The notes under the pieces were generated by a model, which saw only the letters and a program-made list of their open reading frames with translations, had not been told where the DNA came from and did no database searches. From G963664115 sp965216035 (GTDB taxonomy: Bacteria; Acidobacteriota; Terriglobia; 20CM-2-55-15), in the NCBI GenBank assembly GCA_965216035.1, contig CBDCFM010000020.1, positions 434,001 through 498,000 on the forward strand: a stretch of DNA of 64,000 nt, written 5' to 3'. The position numbers and the translations under genes are program-made. How positions within the stretch are numbered: the stretch's first letter is position 1; each line of letters begins with the position of its first letter. Of the stretch, positions 7,966 through 17,526 are shown piece by piece.

Positions 7966-8892
7966 TCATCTAATACTGGGTTTCTCTGGAGCGGACGGAT
8001 CGCGAACCTCGGTTCCGGCCAGACCTTCGAAAAACTGAATGATGCCGCTGTGGTCGTCCGCACCATGCGACCGGGCCTGCATCGCTCTGAAGAACTGCTG
8101 AACCAGGGCGGTCGTGGGGACCGGGACTCCGAGGGCGGCGGCAGCTGCCTGGACCAGACCCAGATCTTTCTGATGGAGATCTATCTTAAAACCCGGCTCA
8201 AAGTCCCCGGACAGGATCTTTTCCGACTTCTGCTCCAAACAACGACTGGCAGCCATTCCCCCTGAAAGAGCCTGGATCATTTTCCGAGGGTCGACACCGG
8301 CCCGCGCACCGAACACCAGGCCCTCGCCGATTGCCGTCAAATTGAGGGCCACGATGATCTGGTTAGCCAACTTGGTGAAGCCTCCGCTCCCGAGGGATCC
8401 CATGTGGGTAATCGTCCGACCCATGACTTCAAACAGCGGCCGCGCCCGCTCAAAGTCGGAGAGTTCCCCACCGACCATGATCGAGAGAATTCCGTCAATC
8501 GCTCCGGGTTCCCCTCCGCTGACCGGCGCGTCGAGCATGCTCACACCACGGACATAAAGGGCCGCCCCGATTTTCTGCGATACGAGGGGATTGATCGTGC
8601 TCATATCAACCAGCAACTGGCCCTCGCGTGCGCCTTCGATGAGCCCGTCCGGACCCAGGGCGACCGATTCGACATCGGGTGAGTCCGGAAGCATCGTGAT
8701 AATAATGTCGGCAGCATCGGCCACCTGGCGGGGCGATCTGGCCCGGATCGAACCCTCATGGCTGAGTTCGTCGACACTCGCGCGACTTCTATTGTGAACC
8801 GTAAGCGGATACCCGGCGTTCAGCAGATTCCGAGCCATGGGTTTACCCATGATTCCCAGACCGACAAACCCGACCTTTGTGTCCACACTCAT
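7966..8892 (-). CDS. NAD(P)-binding beta-hydroxyacid dehydrogenase (3-hydroxyisobutyrate dehydrogenase / tartronate semialdehyde reductase family)
   Basis: 308 residues. The N-terminal Rossmann motif is VGFVGLGIMGKPMARNL, the substrate-binding motif is DAPVSGGEPGA, and the catalytic lysine lies in GGFTKLANQ, all hallmarks of the beta-hydroxyacid dehydrogenase family. The exact substrate (3-hydroxyisobutyrate, tartronate semialdehyde or a succinic-semialdehyde-type acid) cannot be told from sequence. I chose ATG 8892 rather than the upstream GTG 8928 because the Rossmann strand then begins at residue 6. Confidence 0.85.
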   Translation of the reverse strand: MSVDTKVGFVGLGIMGKPMARNLLNAGYPLTVHNRSRASVDELSHEGSIRARSPRQVADAADIIITMLPDSPDVESVALGPDGLIEGAREGQLLVDMSTINPLVSQKIGAALYVRGVSMLDAPVSGGEPGAIDGILSIMVGGELSDFERARPLFEVMGRTITHMGSLGSGGFTKLANQIIVALNLTAIGEGLVFGARAGVDPRKMIQALSGGMAASRCLEQKSEKILSGDFEPGFKIDLHQKDLGLVQAAAAALGVPVPTTALVQQFFRAMQARSHGADDHSGIIQFFEGLAGTEVRDPSAPEKPSIR

Positions 8893-8977
8893 TGACTCAG
8901 AAATGTGTTGGTAGGTGGCAAGTGACACGTATCGGGCTTCCGATCATCGAACTCGTCACTTGTCACGGGTCAATTCG

Positions 8978-10933
8978 TTACGCTTCTTCGGACTCGCGGA
9001 GTTTCGCCAGGACGCCATAGTCCTCAAGCGTCGTCGTGTCTCCGACGGTTTCCTTGCCCGAAGCGAGGTCCCGGAGGAGGCGCCGCATGATCTTGCCGCT
9101 TCGGGTCTTGGGAAGCGCCTCGGTAAAGCGGATCTGCTCGGGTTTGGCGAAAGCGCCAATAACTGTACCGACGTGAACTCGTAGTTCGTCTTTGAGTTCC
9201 GGCGTGGGTTCGCTGTCCCCGGTTGGCGTAACGAAGGCGACGACGCCCTGACCTTTGATTTCATGTTCAATGCCGACGGCTGCCGCTTCAGCGACGTTTG
9301 GATGGCTGACGAGAGCGCTTTCTACTTCCATCGTTCCGATTCGGTGCCCCGAAACGTTTATCACATCATCAATGCGGCCCATGATCCAGAAGTAGCCGTC
9401 CGCATCCCGGCGAGCGCCGTCGCCGGTAAAGTAGACACTGGGGATCTCGCCCCAATATTGCTTCTGGTATCGCTCCGGATCGCCGTAGATCGTGCGGAGC
9501 ATCGAAGGCCAGGGACGATTGATTACGAGGAAGCCCCCCTGGTTGTCGGGAACTGAGTTTCCGTCGCGATCGACAATGTCGGGCACAATGCCCGGCAAAG
9601 GGCGTGTTCCGGAACCGGGCTTCGTCGGTGTCGCTCCAGGCAATGGAGAAATCATGATGGAACCGGTTTCGGTCTGCCACCACGTATCCACGATCGGGCA
9701 GTTTTCGCCCCCGATTTTCGTGTGATACCACATCCAGGCTTCGGGATTGATCGGCTCCCCGACTGTTCCAAGCAGCCGAAGGCTGGAAAGGTCATGCTTT
9801 GCCGGCCATTGGTCACCCCACTTGATGAAAGCCCGGATGGCCGTGGGCGCCGTGTAGAATATGTTGATCCGATACTTCTCGATGATGGACCAGAGCCTGT
9901 CCGGTTCCGGATAATTTGGAGCGCCCTCATACATCACGCTGGTCGTACCGTTGAGCAACGGCCCGTAAACGATATAGCTGTGGCCGGTGACCCATCCGAT
10001 GTCGGCACCACACCAATAGGTATCCTCATCTCGCAGATCGAAGACCCACTTCATCGTCGAATAGGCGCTCACCATATAGCCGCCGGTCGTATGAACCACG
10101 CCTTTCGGTTTGCCCGTAGTCCCACTCGTATAGAGCATGAACAGGGGGTGTTCGGCATCCAAGCTGACGGCCTCGAATGCGTCCGACGATTCCGCCATAA
10201 GTTCATGCCACCAGAGATCACGCCCGGATTCCATCCCAATCGCCTCTCCGGTCCGTTTGACGACAACGACTTTGTCCACCGAAGGGGCGCCGCCATCCAG
10301 CGCAGCGTCCACGTTCTCTTTCAGTGGAACGATCACGCCTCTCCGGTAGCCACCGTCAGCGGTGATCAGAATCTTCGATTCAGAGTCGTTGATCCGGTCG
10401 CGCAGCGCTTCCGCGCTGAACCCTCCAAACACAACGTTATGCATCACGCCGAGGCGTGCACACGCCAACATCGCGATAGGCAGTTCGGGCACCATTCCCA
10501 GATAGATCGTCGCTCGATCACCGCTCCGGACACCCAGTGAAACGAGAACGTTGGTGAACCTGCAGACTTCACGGTGGAGCATCTGGTAGGTCAGAATCCG
10601 CTGGTCACCGGGTTCTCCCTCCCAGAGCAGGGCCACTCGATTCTTGCGCCAGCCGGAGAGATGGCGGTCGAGGCAGTTGTAGGATATGTTCGTCTTCGCA
10701 CCCACGAACCACTTCGCGATCGGCTCGTTCCATTCGAGAACCTTTGACCACGGTTCGAACCACTCCAGCTCGGACGCGACCTCGGACCAGAATGCGTCGG
10801 GCTCATCCAGGGATCGTCGATACATTTCCTCATACGCATCCATGCTCGCAATGGTGGCCTGGCTGGAAAATTCCGCGCTGGGGGGAAATACGCGACTTTC
10901 ATTAAGAGAGGATTCGATATTCGTATTAGCCAT
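8978..10933 (-). CDS. acs: Acetyl-CoA synthetase (AMP-forming)
   Basis: 651 residues, typical of Acs, which converts acetate, ATP and CoA to acetyl-CoA with release of AMP and PPi. The ATP-binding loop YTSGTTGKPKG, the WWQTETGS motif and the hinge region YFTGDGARRDADGY are present. The C-terminal PKTRSGKIMRR carries the catalytic lysine (Lys614), which in the family is switched off by acetylation. Other family landmarks are the VVFGGFSAEAL and DIGWVTGHSY segments. The gene is monocistronic by appearance: the ferredoxin upstream on the same strand ends in a strong terminator. Confidence 0.97.
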   Translation of the reverse strand: MANTNIESSLNESRVFPPSAEFSSQATIASMDAYEEMYRRSLDEPDAFWSEVASELEWFEPWSKVLEWNEPIAKWFVGAKTNISYNCLDRHLSGWRKNRVALLWEGEPGDQRILTYQMLHREVCRFTNVLVSLGVRSGDRATIYLGMVPELPIAMLACARLGVMHNVVFGGFSAEALRDRINDSESKILITADGGYRRGVIVPLKENVDAALDGGAPSVDKVVVVKRTGEAIGMESGRDLWWHELMAESSDAFEAVSLDAEHPLFMLYTSGTTGKPKGVVHTTGGYMVSAYSTMKWVFDLRDEDTYWCGADIGWVTGHSYIVYGPLLNGTTSVMYEGAPNYPEPDRLWSIIEKYRINIFYTAPTAIRAFIKWGDQWPAKHDLSSLRLLGTVGEPINPEAWMWYHTKIGGENCPIVDTWWQTETGSIMISPLPGATPTKPGSGTRPLPGIVPDIVDRDGNSVPDNQGGFLVINRPWPSMLRTIYGDPERYQKQYWGEIPSVYFTGDGARRDADGYFWIMGRIDDVINVSGHRIGTMEVESALVSHPNVAEAAAVGIEHEIKGQGVVAFVTPTGDSEPTPELKDELRVHVGTVIGAFAKPEQIRFTEALPKTRSGKIMRRLLRDLASGKETVGDTTTLEDYGVLAKLRESEEA

Positions 10934-11135
10934 GAGTGAGTCCTTTCTCTTCCGCGGTGGGCAGGGCTATGGATCTCCAGCCACGGATTTAGAGGATCTA
11001 TTATTGATCTCAAGAAAGCCACTACCAAGCGGAAACCAAGGCCCGCCCATTCTCCACGGCACGAACGAATCTGTGTAATCGGCGGCTTCCTTATTGCCGG
11101 ATCAGAGAGGATCAACCAGAGTTAGAAGCACATTC

Positions 11136-11165
11136 AAAAAAGGGCGGCCGGATGGCCGCCCTTTT
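11136..11165 (-). terminator. Intrinsic terminator of the ferredoxin gene
   Basis: GGGCGGCC (11142-11149) and GGCCGCCC (11154-11161) form a perfect 8-bp GC stem with a 4-nt loop. On the minus strand it is followed by a run of T residues (A tract 11136-11141). TTTT at 11162-11165 means it could also act on rightward transcripts. Confidence 0.9.
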
Positions 11166-11185
11166 CTGACTTTAAATTCGATGAG

Positions 11186-11455
11186 CTAGTCCTTGGTCAA
11201 CCCGAAGTACTCGTAGTTCGGTGCAATGTATTGCTGCTCGTCGTCGGGCACGTTGTCTTCAGGCCAGATCGCGGTCACCGGGCAGGCCGGCTCACAGGCC
11301 CCACAATCGATGCACTCCTCCGGATGAATGTAGAGCATCTCCGATTCTTCGAAGCCGTCTTCATCCTTCTTGGGATGAATGCAGTCTACCGGGCAAGCAT
11401 CAACGCAGGCCGTATCCTTAGTGCCGATGCACGGCGAACCGATGATATAGGTCAT
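11186..11455 (-). CDS. fdxA: 7Fe-type ferredoxin
   Basis: 89 residues of the FdxA family. Cysteines are at 9, 17, 21 and 25 and at 48, 51, 54 and 58 (CIDCGACEPACP). The C-x7-C-x3-CP arrangement is that of [3Fe-4S][4Fe-4S] ferredoxins: by analogy Cys9, 17 and 58 bind the 3Fe cluster and Cys21, 48, 51 and 54 the 4Fe cluster, with Cys25 free. It is a soluble electron carrier. A good Shine-Dalgarno (AAGGAGA) precedes the ATG, a TATAAT-like box lies at 11476-11481, and a strong terminator follows the gene. Confidence 0.95.
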   Translation of the reverse strand: MTYIIGSPCIGTKDTACVDACPVDCIHPKKDEDGFEESEMLYIHPEECIDCGACEPACPVTAIWPEDNVPDDEQQYIAPNYEYFGLTKD

Positions 11456-11564
11456 TCTAATCTCCTTGCGATTGAATTATAACGTCCAAAAAACGACATT
11501 CATACACTCACTTTAGACAAATGATGCGGCCAGCACGGGGCACGTCCTAAAGGTCATCCTCGCA

Positions 11565-13019
11565 TCACTTCAGCAAACGCTTCAGCACTTTTCCGGAAGG
11601 CGTTCTGGGCAGATCGTCGACGATTTCGATCACCTTCGGCACCTTGTATTTCGCTACATGCTCCCTGCAAAAACTGCGCAGCTCACGTTCATCGAGCGGA
11701 GCGCCTTCCTCAGCAATCACAAAAGCCTTGGGGACCTCGCCGCGGATTTCATCGAACACGCCGATCACGGCCACTTCCTTGACTGAGGCGTGCCGAACGA
11801 GCACTTCTTCGATCTCTCTGGGGTAGATATTCTCACCCGCGGATATGATCAGTTCCTTCTTCCTGCCGGTGATCGAAACGAAGCCATCGGCATCTATCTT
11901 GCCAAGATCGCCGGTATGCAACCATCCATTGGTAATCGTCTTTGCGGTCTCTGCAGGGAGGTTGTGGTAACCCTCCATCACGTTCGCACCCTGGACCATC
12001 ACCTCGCCGACTTCATCCACCGGCAACACTTCACCGCGGTCGTTCCAAATTGCAACTTCCACGTTGGGCAGTGCTCGACCCACTGTACCGAGCTTCCTGG
12101 CTCCAGGAACATTGAGCGTAATCACAGGGGCCGCCTCGGTTTGCCCATACCCTTCGTAAATGTCTACGCTGAATCGGTTCTTGAAGGCTTCCGCGATCAC
12201 AAGCGGCAGAGGCTCACCACCAGATATAGGAAACCTCATGGCGCTGGTATCGTATTCCTCGTCGGATGCCGCTAAGACCCGATACATCGACGGGATCGCC
12301 ATGAAGCAAGAAATCTTCTGCTCGTCAATCAGCTTCAAGACCTTGGTCGGCCCGAAGCGATCCACGAGGACAGCCTTGCTTCCATTCAAGAAAGGAAGGA
12401 GAAAGGTCCCCGTAATCGCGTAGGTATGAAAGAAGGGCAGCAGGCAGAGGAAGCTGTCGTCCGGGCTGAACTTACCTGCTAGCTGCGAAGACTCCACGTT
12501 CGCAATCAGGTTGGCGTGGGAGAGGACGACACCCTTCGGACGGCCCGTCGTGCCCGAAGTGTACAAATAGAGCGCGGGATCCTGTTCCGCTCCCACCTCC
12601 AAGCCCGCAGTCTCGGGAATGAAATCGGGATCATCAGCCATCAGGATTTTGCCGCGGTCACCGAACAAAGGTCGAATCTTTCCAAGCGCTTCGTCGAAAA
12701 ACTTGGATCCGATCAGGGCTGACATTCCAGAATCTTTCAGTATGAAACCCAGGTCCTGGGGCGGCAGAAGATAATTCAAAGGGACAGCAGTCTTTCCTGC
12801 CTTCCAGATGGAAAGCATGGATACCAGGTATCGCTGGGAATTCAACAGTAGGATTCCAACGATATTCCCGGGAACATCGGACGCCAGACGTTGGGCAAGG
12901 CGATTTACGTCATCACGTAACTCTCTATAAGTCCACGAGCGCCCCGCTTCATCGACGAGGGCGGTGCGGCCCGGGTACTGCCCGACTGTGCGATCGAACT
13001 GTTCAGATAAGAAAGGCAT
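11565..13019 (-). CDS. AMP-dependent acyl-CoA synthetase/ligase (long-chain fatty acid type)
   Basis: 484-residue ANL-superfamily enzyme. ATP-binding motif YTSGTTGRPKGVVLSH, motif YEGYGQTEAAPV, the hinge GWLHTGDLGKIDADG with GRKKELIISAGENIYP, and the C-terminal catalytic lysine in PRTPSGKVLKR are all present. It should activate a carboxylic acid, probably a fatty acid, to its CoA thioester through an acyl-adenylate. At 484 residues it is on the short side for FadD, and the substrate cannot be assigned. It stands 110 bp upstream of the ferredoxin gene on the same strand. Confidence 0.85.
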   Translation of the reverse strand: MPFLSEQFDRTVGQYPGRTALVDEAGRSWTYRELRDDVNRLAQRLASDVPGNIVGILLLNSQRYLVSMLSIWKAGKTAVPLNYLLPPQDLGFILKDSGMSALIGSKFFDEALGKIRPLFGDRGKILMADDPDFIPETAGLEVGAEQDPALYLYTSGTTGRPKGVVLSHANLIANVESSQLAGKFSPDDSFLCLLPFFHTYAITGTFLLPFLNGSKAVLVDRFGPTKVLKLIDEQKISCFMAIPSMYRVLAASDEEYDTSAMRFPISGGEPLPLVIAEAFKNRFSVDIYEGYGQTEAAPVITLNVPGARKLGTVGRALPNVEVAIWNDRGEVLPVDEVGEVMVQGANVMEGYHNLPAETAKTITNGWLHTGDLGKIDADGFVSITGRKKELIISAGENIYPREIEEVLVRHASVKEVAVIGVFDEIRGEVPKAFVIAEEGAPLDERELRSFCREHVAKYKVPKVIEIVDDLPRTPSGKVLKRLLK

Positions 13020-13174
13020 ACGACCTCAGCAGAGCGAGAGTATAGCACGAGAAAACCATTGCCAGACGGGGCTTTCAGTAGTGATATATTTCGGGGAGGG
13101 AGGCGGATTTCCTCAGCCAGGATCTGTCATCGAAGGACTGGGGAAAATCTGCATCCGCCTCCGATTATTGCTGC

Positions 13175-13570
13175 TCAGGAACTCTCCGATATCGGCGGAT
13201 GGTAGATGAGCTGGATCAGGATTCGGTCGGGATCGTAAAAATAAAAAGACCGGGCGCCATCACGATGAGTCTTCGGCGGCTTGGCCAATTCGACCCCCTG
13301 ATTCTCGAGGCGTAGCGCCCAGATGTCGACATCCGCTGCGGAGCGAACGGCAAACCCGATGTGGCCAAGTGTCTGGACTTCTCCGGGCTCACGATTCTGA
13401 GGGAGTTTATGGAGCGCAAGGTTGTCGGACCCGGAAGTGAGATAGACGTTTTCCTCGTCCGGCTTCCACTCCAGTTGCATGCCTAATACATCACGATAGA
13501 ATGCCAGGGAGCGGCCTACATCCCGGACGTAGAGCGCGGCGTGCCTCAGGCCGATGAACTGGGGGTTCAT
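13175..13570 (-). CDS. VOC-family (glyoxalase/dioxygenase-like) protein
   Basis: 131 residues forming one vicinal-oxygen-chelate domain made of two beta-alpha-beta-beta-beta modules: GLRHAALYVRDVGRSLAFYRD at the start, the conserved LGHIGFAV in the middle, and YFYDPDRILIQLIY near the end. The putative metal ligands are the His of LRHAAL, the His of LGHIGF and a residue in the last strand (usually Glu in EL; here Gln in IQLI), so the metal site may be altered. ATG 13570 was preferred over GTG 13582. Substrate unknown. Confidence 0.75.
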   Translation of the reverse strand: MNPQFIGLRHAALYVRDVGRSLAFYRDVLGMQLEWKPDEENVYLTSGSDNLALHKLPQNREPGEVQTLGHIGFAVRSAADVDIWALRLENQGVELAKPPKTHRDGARSFYFYDPDRILIQLIYHPPISESS

Positions 13571-13731
13571 TGACTTGCCCACACTGCCAACACTACAATT
13601 GAGGTCTTCATCATCAGCAACGCGATTTTAGCACACGCGGTAGAAGCCGAGTTGGCCGCTGGAACCCGTCTTGTGCGAACGAGGTCACGACGAATGCCGT
13701 CTTTCAAATTGACCGGAAGCTATCCAAATTC

Positions 13732-15012
13732 ATGAAGGCCAAAAGATCCAGAAAACCGTTCTTGGTACAGCATTTAAACGCGTGGCGGATGCATCGCCAG
13801 TGGCTCGATCGCCCGTTCAAAGGGGGCGACCTTCTAGACTTAGTGCGCTCGGTCGGATGGATTCACTCCCCGGGCTGTTGCTCCCCCTACCTCTCCGTCT
13901 GGGCACGATTGGATAAGTTCCAGCCAGCAAGCCTGGACGGTCTGGTCTTTAAGAAAAGGAAGCTGGTCCGGCTAGAAACCCTGCGCGGCTGCACCATGCT
14001 CGTGCCCCGTGAGGACGCGCCAATTGCACTCCGCGTGCGGAGCCGTACGTTCACCGACCTCGCCAGGGAAGCCCGCACTCTGCTGCCCATCAACGCAAAG
14101 GAAATCGATCAGCTCAAGGACGCGGTCATCCGTGCGATGGAGAGCGGTTTAACAACCCGTGATGAAATTCGAGATGCTGTTCCATCACACCTTGTTCGAG
14201 ACTTTCCATTACGATTGAAACGGATCGGCCTGACCGGGAGCGTATCGTTGGCGATCCGCGTTCTGGAGGAGGACGGACGAATCGTCAAGGTTCAGTCCAT
14301 CAAACATCTGAATTCGACTGAATCCAAATACGGGTTGCTCTCCGAGGTCCTGCCCGAAGTCGATCCGTTTCAGCTGAAACCCGAGATCGCCAATATCGAA
14401 CTTGCCAAGCTTTACTTCCGTTCCGAAGGACCGGCGCGAGTCAAGGACTTCGCGTGGTGGGCCGGGATCAACGTGACAGACGCGATCCGTGCCGCCCAAG
14501 AGATCCAGCCGAGTCTGGAACCCATCAAGGTCACCAGCAGCAAAGATCAATTCCTTATGAACGGAAGCGATTTAGAGGAATTCGCCGACTTTACTCCCGA
14601 CAACTCTACGGTGAACCTGATCCCGTATCGCGATATCTATCTGAAAGGACAGAGGGAAGTGGTCGACCGCTTCGTCAGCTCGGATCACTCCGACAAACCC
14701 TTTGCCCGGTGGCGGGGGAAGCTGATCAACGATCCCATTGCAACCGTGATCTGGAACGGCCAGGTCGTCGGCGTCTGGGAATGGGATTCCTCCGCTCAAG
14801 GTGCTTTGAATTTCGAGCTCTTCGAGAAAGGCATCGCGAAGCCAGATCTGAACCGGATCTCCAAGCGCGCCGCTAAGCTTGCCCGGTTCATTAGAAAAAA
14901 CCTGAATAAAGGGCGCCTGCAGGGAAGCGATTCTAGCCGGCAAATGACCCGAATCAGCGATTTGAAAACATACTGGGGTCATGGAGCCGAGGCGGATGTC
15001 CGGGCCGTTTGA
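13732..15012 (+). CDS. Winged-helix protein of the AlkZ-like (HTH_42) family
   Basis: 426 residues resembling the HTH_42/AlkZ superfamily, whose studied members are DNA glycosylases for crosslinks or alkylated bases. Typical parts are the N-terminal LLDLVRSVGWI..SVWARLDKF, the central RGCTMLVPREDAP..RSRTF, and the late EGPARVKDFAWWAGI and PIATVIWNGQVVGVWEW segments. In AlkZ and AlkX a Q-x-Q or Q-x-D motif follows the first helix; the matching position here reads WIHSP, so the catalytic residues may be missing. It overlaps the small membrane-protein gene that follows. It could be a regulator or a diverged repair protein. Confidence 0.72.
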   Translation: MKAKRSRKPFLVQHLNAWRMHRQWLDRPFKGGDLLDLVRSVGWIHSPGCCSPYLSVWARLDKFQPASLDGLVFKKRKLVRLETLRGCTMLVPREDAPIALRVRSRTFTDLAREARTLLPINAKEIDQLKDAVIRAMESGLTTRDEIRDAVPSHLVRDFPLRLKRIGLTGSVSLAIRVLEEDGRIVKVQSIKHLNSTESKYGLLSEVLPEVDPFQLKPEIANIELAKLYFRSEGPARVKDFAWWAGINVTDAIRAAQEIQPSLEPIKVTSSKDQFLMNGSDLEEFADFTPDNSTVNLIPYRDIYLKGQREVVDRFVSSDHSDKPFARWRGKLINDPIATVIWNGQVVGVWEWDSSAQGALNFELFEKGIAKPDLNRISKRAAKLARFIRKNLNKGRLQGSDSSRQMTRISDLKTYWGHGAEADVRAV

Positions 15013-15292
15013 GATCGATCGAACGGAAGCGTCCTATTGGTGGCGCACGAACGTTATCACAGGGGTCATTCTCCACCGATTGATGTGGCTCTTCATTGCG
15101 GCTTCAGCCAGTCTTGTCTGGCTGGGTTACTTCGTGCTGGGTTTCATAGTTCTGCTGGGGATGATTCCTTACGGATTCTTTCTCCGATACGTCGCCGTGC
15201 GCTCGTTTTGGACGTTTATCGAAGAACATCCCGAAACGATCGATGAATTCGTGGAAATCAGAGTGATTGCCCGTCAGAGCATCGACGCCTGA
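14996..15292 (+). CDS. Small two-helix membrane protein, unknown
   Basis: 98 residues from ATG 14996 (ATG 14981 is also possible). A short polar head (FEIDRTEASYWWRTN) is followed by two hydrophobic segments around residues 22-60 and an acidic C-terminal tail. The start lies inside the end of the AlkZ-like gene (overlap about 17 bp), suggesting translational coupling. No known family was recognised. Confidence 0.5.
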   Translation: MSGPFEIDRTEASYWWRTNVITGVILHRLMWLFIAASASLVWLGYFVLGFIVLLGMIPYGFFLRYVAVRSFWTFIEEHPETIDEFVEIRVIARQSIDA

Positions 15293-15663
15293 GTGCCACG
15301 AGATTCCTCCCGCCAACTAGAAATCCGCCATCTTATGATTTTACGCAGTCATTCGTTCCGCCTTTGTTCGTTGGAATGAGGGTCTCTGTCGCTTTTCACG
15401 CGGAGTCTGAACGAAGGTCGACTCACACCATAATGCTGATGGAGAAGCCTCCTGGACATACCGACCTGAGCAGGCGGCACTGGAAGATCCCCAGCGGTCC
15501 CACGGTGCGTATGGACGGCCCCCACAGTAAAGCGGTGGATCTGAGGCGTCAGTGGATTCAGCTGATTGGATCGGGTTGAACATCACCTGCGTTTTCAAGC
15601 TGACGCGCGATCGGTGCAAGCCATTTGTTGCGACGATTCGCCAGTTCTGGATATGATGGACTC
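15293..15663 (+). other. Intergenic region, no gene seen
   Basis: About 370 bp between the small membrane-protein gene and the M28 peptidase gene. No RNA gene, terminator hairpin, clear promoter or conserved short ORF was recognised. Confidence 0.45.
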
Positions 15664-17526
15664 ATGGAACGAAAACACTATCCCGTAGCTGTGCTAATCC
15701 TTTTCGTCGTCGCTGTGTCTTCGGTCGGTCTGGGCTCTCTAGTGGCAACACCTGCGGAGACGACTCCGGCTTCTCACCGGCTTGCGGCCAGCGCCATATC
15801 CACTGACCAGTACATGGATCACGTCCGGTTTCTGGCGGATCCTGTTATGGAGGGTCGGGGGAACGGTTCTCCGGAATTGGACAACGCAGCCGAATATCTG
15901 GCAGCCCAGTTCCGCATTTGGGGACTCCGTCCAGCGGGTGAAAACGGTACGTACTTCCAGACCTTTGAGCTGACAACCGAAACCGAACTGAGACCGGCCA
16001 GTCAGTTGACGCTGGGAGAACGGGACCTCCTTCCAGGAAACGAGTTCCAATCGGTCCGATTCTCCACGCCCGCCAAGGTCGTGGGCTCTCTGGTCTTCGT
16101 CGGTTACGGCATTACCGCGCCGGAGATGCATTGGGACGACTACGCGGGGGTAGATGTCACCGGCAAGATCGTTGTGGCGTTTCGTCATGAGCCCCAGGAA
16201 CTGGACGAGGACAGCCCGTTTGACGGCGCGGCGTTTACTTCCCATGCGTCGCTGATGAACAAAGCGATCAACGCCAGGCAACATGGAGCGGCCGGCATCG
16301 TTTTCATGCTGGATCCGAACAACCACGGAGCCGATGAAGAGGCGATTGCCTCGACTGCAACAGGTACGGCAAAAGACAATTCCGGTATAGCGGCTGCGTA
16401 TGCACGCATGGAGCCGGTACTGTCTTATTTCGAAGCCGGAGGTTTCGACCTGCGTCAGATGCAAACCGAAATTGATACGCGGTTAGAATCCCGTTCGTTC
16501 GAATTTGCTGACAGTCGGGCAAACCTAACGACGGATATCCTCCGGATTCGGAAGCCAGTCCGCAACGTCCTGGCGGCGATCGATGGTTCGGATCCGAAGT
16601 TGAAGAACGAATGGGTCATCGCTGGAGCGCATTACGACCATCTGGGTCTGGACGGTGAGTCTTCATTGGCCCCAGATGGAGACGGCCAGATACACCACGG
16701 CGCCGACGACAACGCTTCAGGAACCGCAGGTATTCTTGAGTTGGCGCGGATCGCAGGACGGAATCGAGGATCTTTCAAGCGTTCGGTTCTTCTGATGGCG
16801 TTCGCGGGTGAAGAAGTGGGGCTGCGCGGATCGAGCCACTTCGTCGCTGAGCCCACGATTGACATCGAGAACGCCGTCGCCATGTTGAACCTGGACATGA
16901 TCGGACGATTGAGAGATGACCATGTCTATGTGAGCGGTGTGGGAACCTCTCCAGATTTTATGGAAGCTCTTGAAGAACTCCGCCAACCGACCGGGCTGAG
17001 GGTGGACTATTCGGACTCGGGAATGGGGGCGAGTGACCATATGTCATTCAACATCAAGAGAATTCCCGTTCTATTTTTCTTCTCAGGCCTCCACAGCGAC
17101 TACCATCGGCCATCGGACACGGCGGACAAGATCAACGCGGATGGAGCACGCAAGGTTCTGATGCTCGCCTACCAGATGCTCGGCCGTTTGGCGGGCGCCA
17201 TCGAGCGACCCCTCTACACGGAGGTTTCAGAGCCCCGGCCGGTCATTGGGAGTGGCGGGGGCTATGGCCCCTATTTCGGATCGGTTCCCGACTTTCGGGA
17301 CGACCTGGGCGGAGTCCTGTTTGCGGACATCAGTCCGGCAAGTCCGGCCGAAGACGCCGGCTTCAGGGCTGGAGACCTCATGATCGAATTCAACGGCAAG
17401 CAGATTCAAAACCTTTATGACTTTACCTATGCACTGCAGGCCGAGGCGCCCGGAAATACAGTCACCGTCGTGGTCAACCGGGACGGTGAGCGGGTAACGG
17501 CTGAGGTTACACTGGGGACACGGTAG
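15664..17526 (+). CDS. Exported M28-family zinc aminopeptidase with PA and PDZ domains
   Basis: 620 residues from ATG 15664, with an N-terminal hydrophobic export signal (AVLILFVVAVSSVGLGSL). A protease-associated domain (about 130-300, with GSLVFVGYGI and DYAGVDVTGKIVV) interrupts the peptidase. The metallopeptidase domain has the zinc-site sequences GAHYDHLG, GADDNASG, FAGEEVGLRGS, NLDMIG and DYHRPSDT in order. A C-terminal PDZ domain (about 530-620) contains GLHSD-distal ISPASPAEDAGFRAGDLMIEF. It probably degrades peptides in the periplasm or outside the cell. The stop codon overlaps the GTG of the following lipoprotein gene (TAGTG), so the two are coupled. Confidence 0.92.
   Translation: MERKHYPVAVLILFVVAVSSVGLGSLVATPAETTPASHRLAASAISTDQYMDHVRFLADPVMEGRGNGSPELDNAAEYLAAQFRIWGLRPAGENGTYFQTFELTTETELRPASQLTLGERDLLPGNEFQSVRFSTPAKVVGSLVFVGYGITAPEMHWDDYAGVDVTGKIVVAFRHEPQELDEDSPFDGAAFTSHASLMNKAINARQHGAAGIVFMLDPNNHGADEEAIASTATGTAKDNSGIAAAYARMEPVLSYFEAGGFDLRQMQTEIDTRLESRSFEFADSRANLTTDILRIRKPVRNVLAAIDGSDPKLKNEWVIAGAHYDHLGLDGESSLAPDGDGQIHHGADDNASGTAGILELARIAGRNRGSFKRSVLLMAFAGEEVGLRGSSHFVAEPTIDIENAVAMLNLDMIGRLRDDHVYVSGVGTSPDFMEALEELRQPTGLRVDYSDSGMGASDHMSFNIKRIPVLFFFSGLHSDYHRPSDTADKINADGARKVLMLAYQMLGRLAGAIERPLYTEVSEPRPVIGSGGGYGPYFGSVPDFRDDLGGVLFADISPASPAEDAGFRAGDLMIEFNGKQIQNLYDFTYALQAEAPGNTVTVVVNRDGERVTAEVTLGTR

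Noticed and set aside
10740..10756. tRNA-like GGTTCGAA sequence
   Set aside because: It lies inside acs and has no cloverleaf around it; a similar sequence near 1250 lies inside rmlD.
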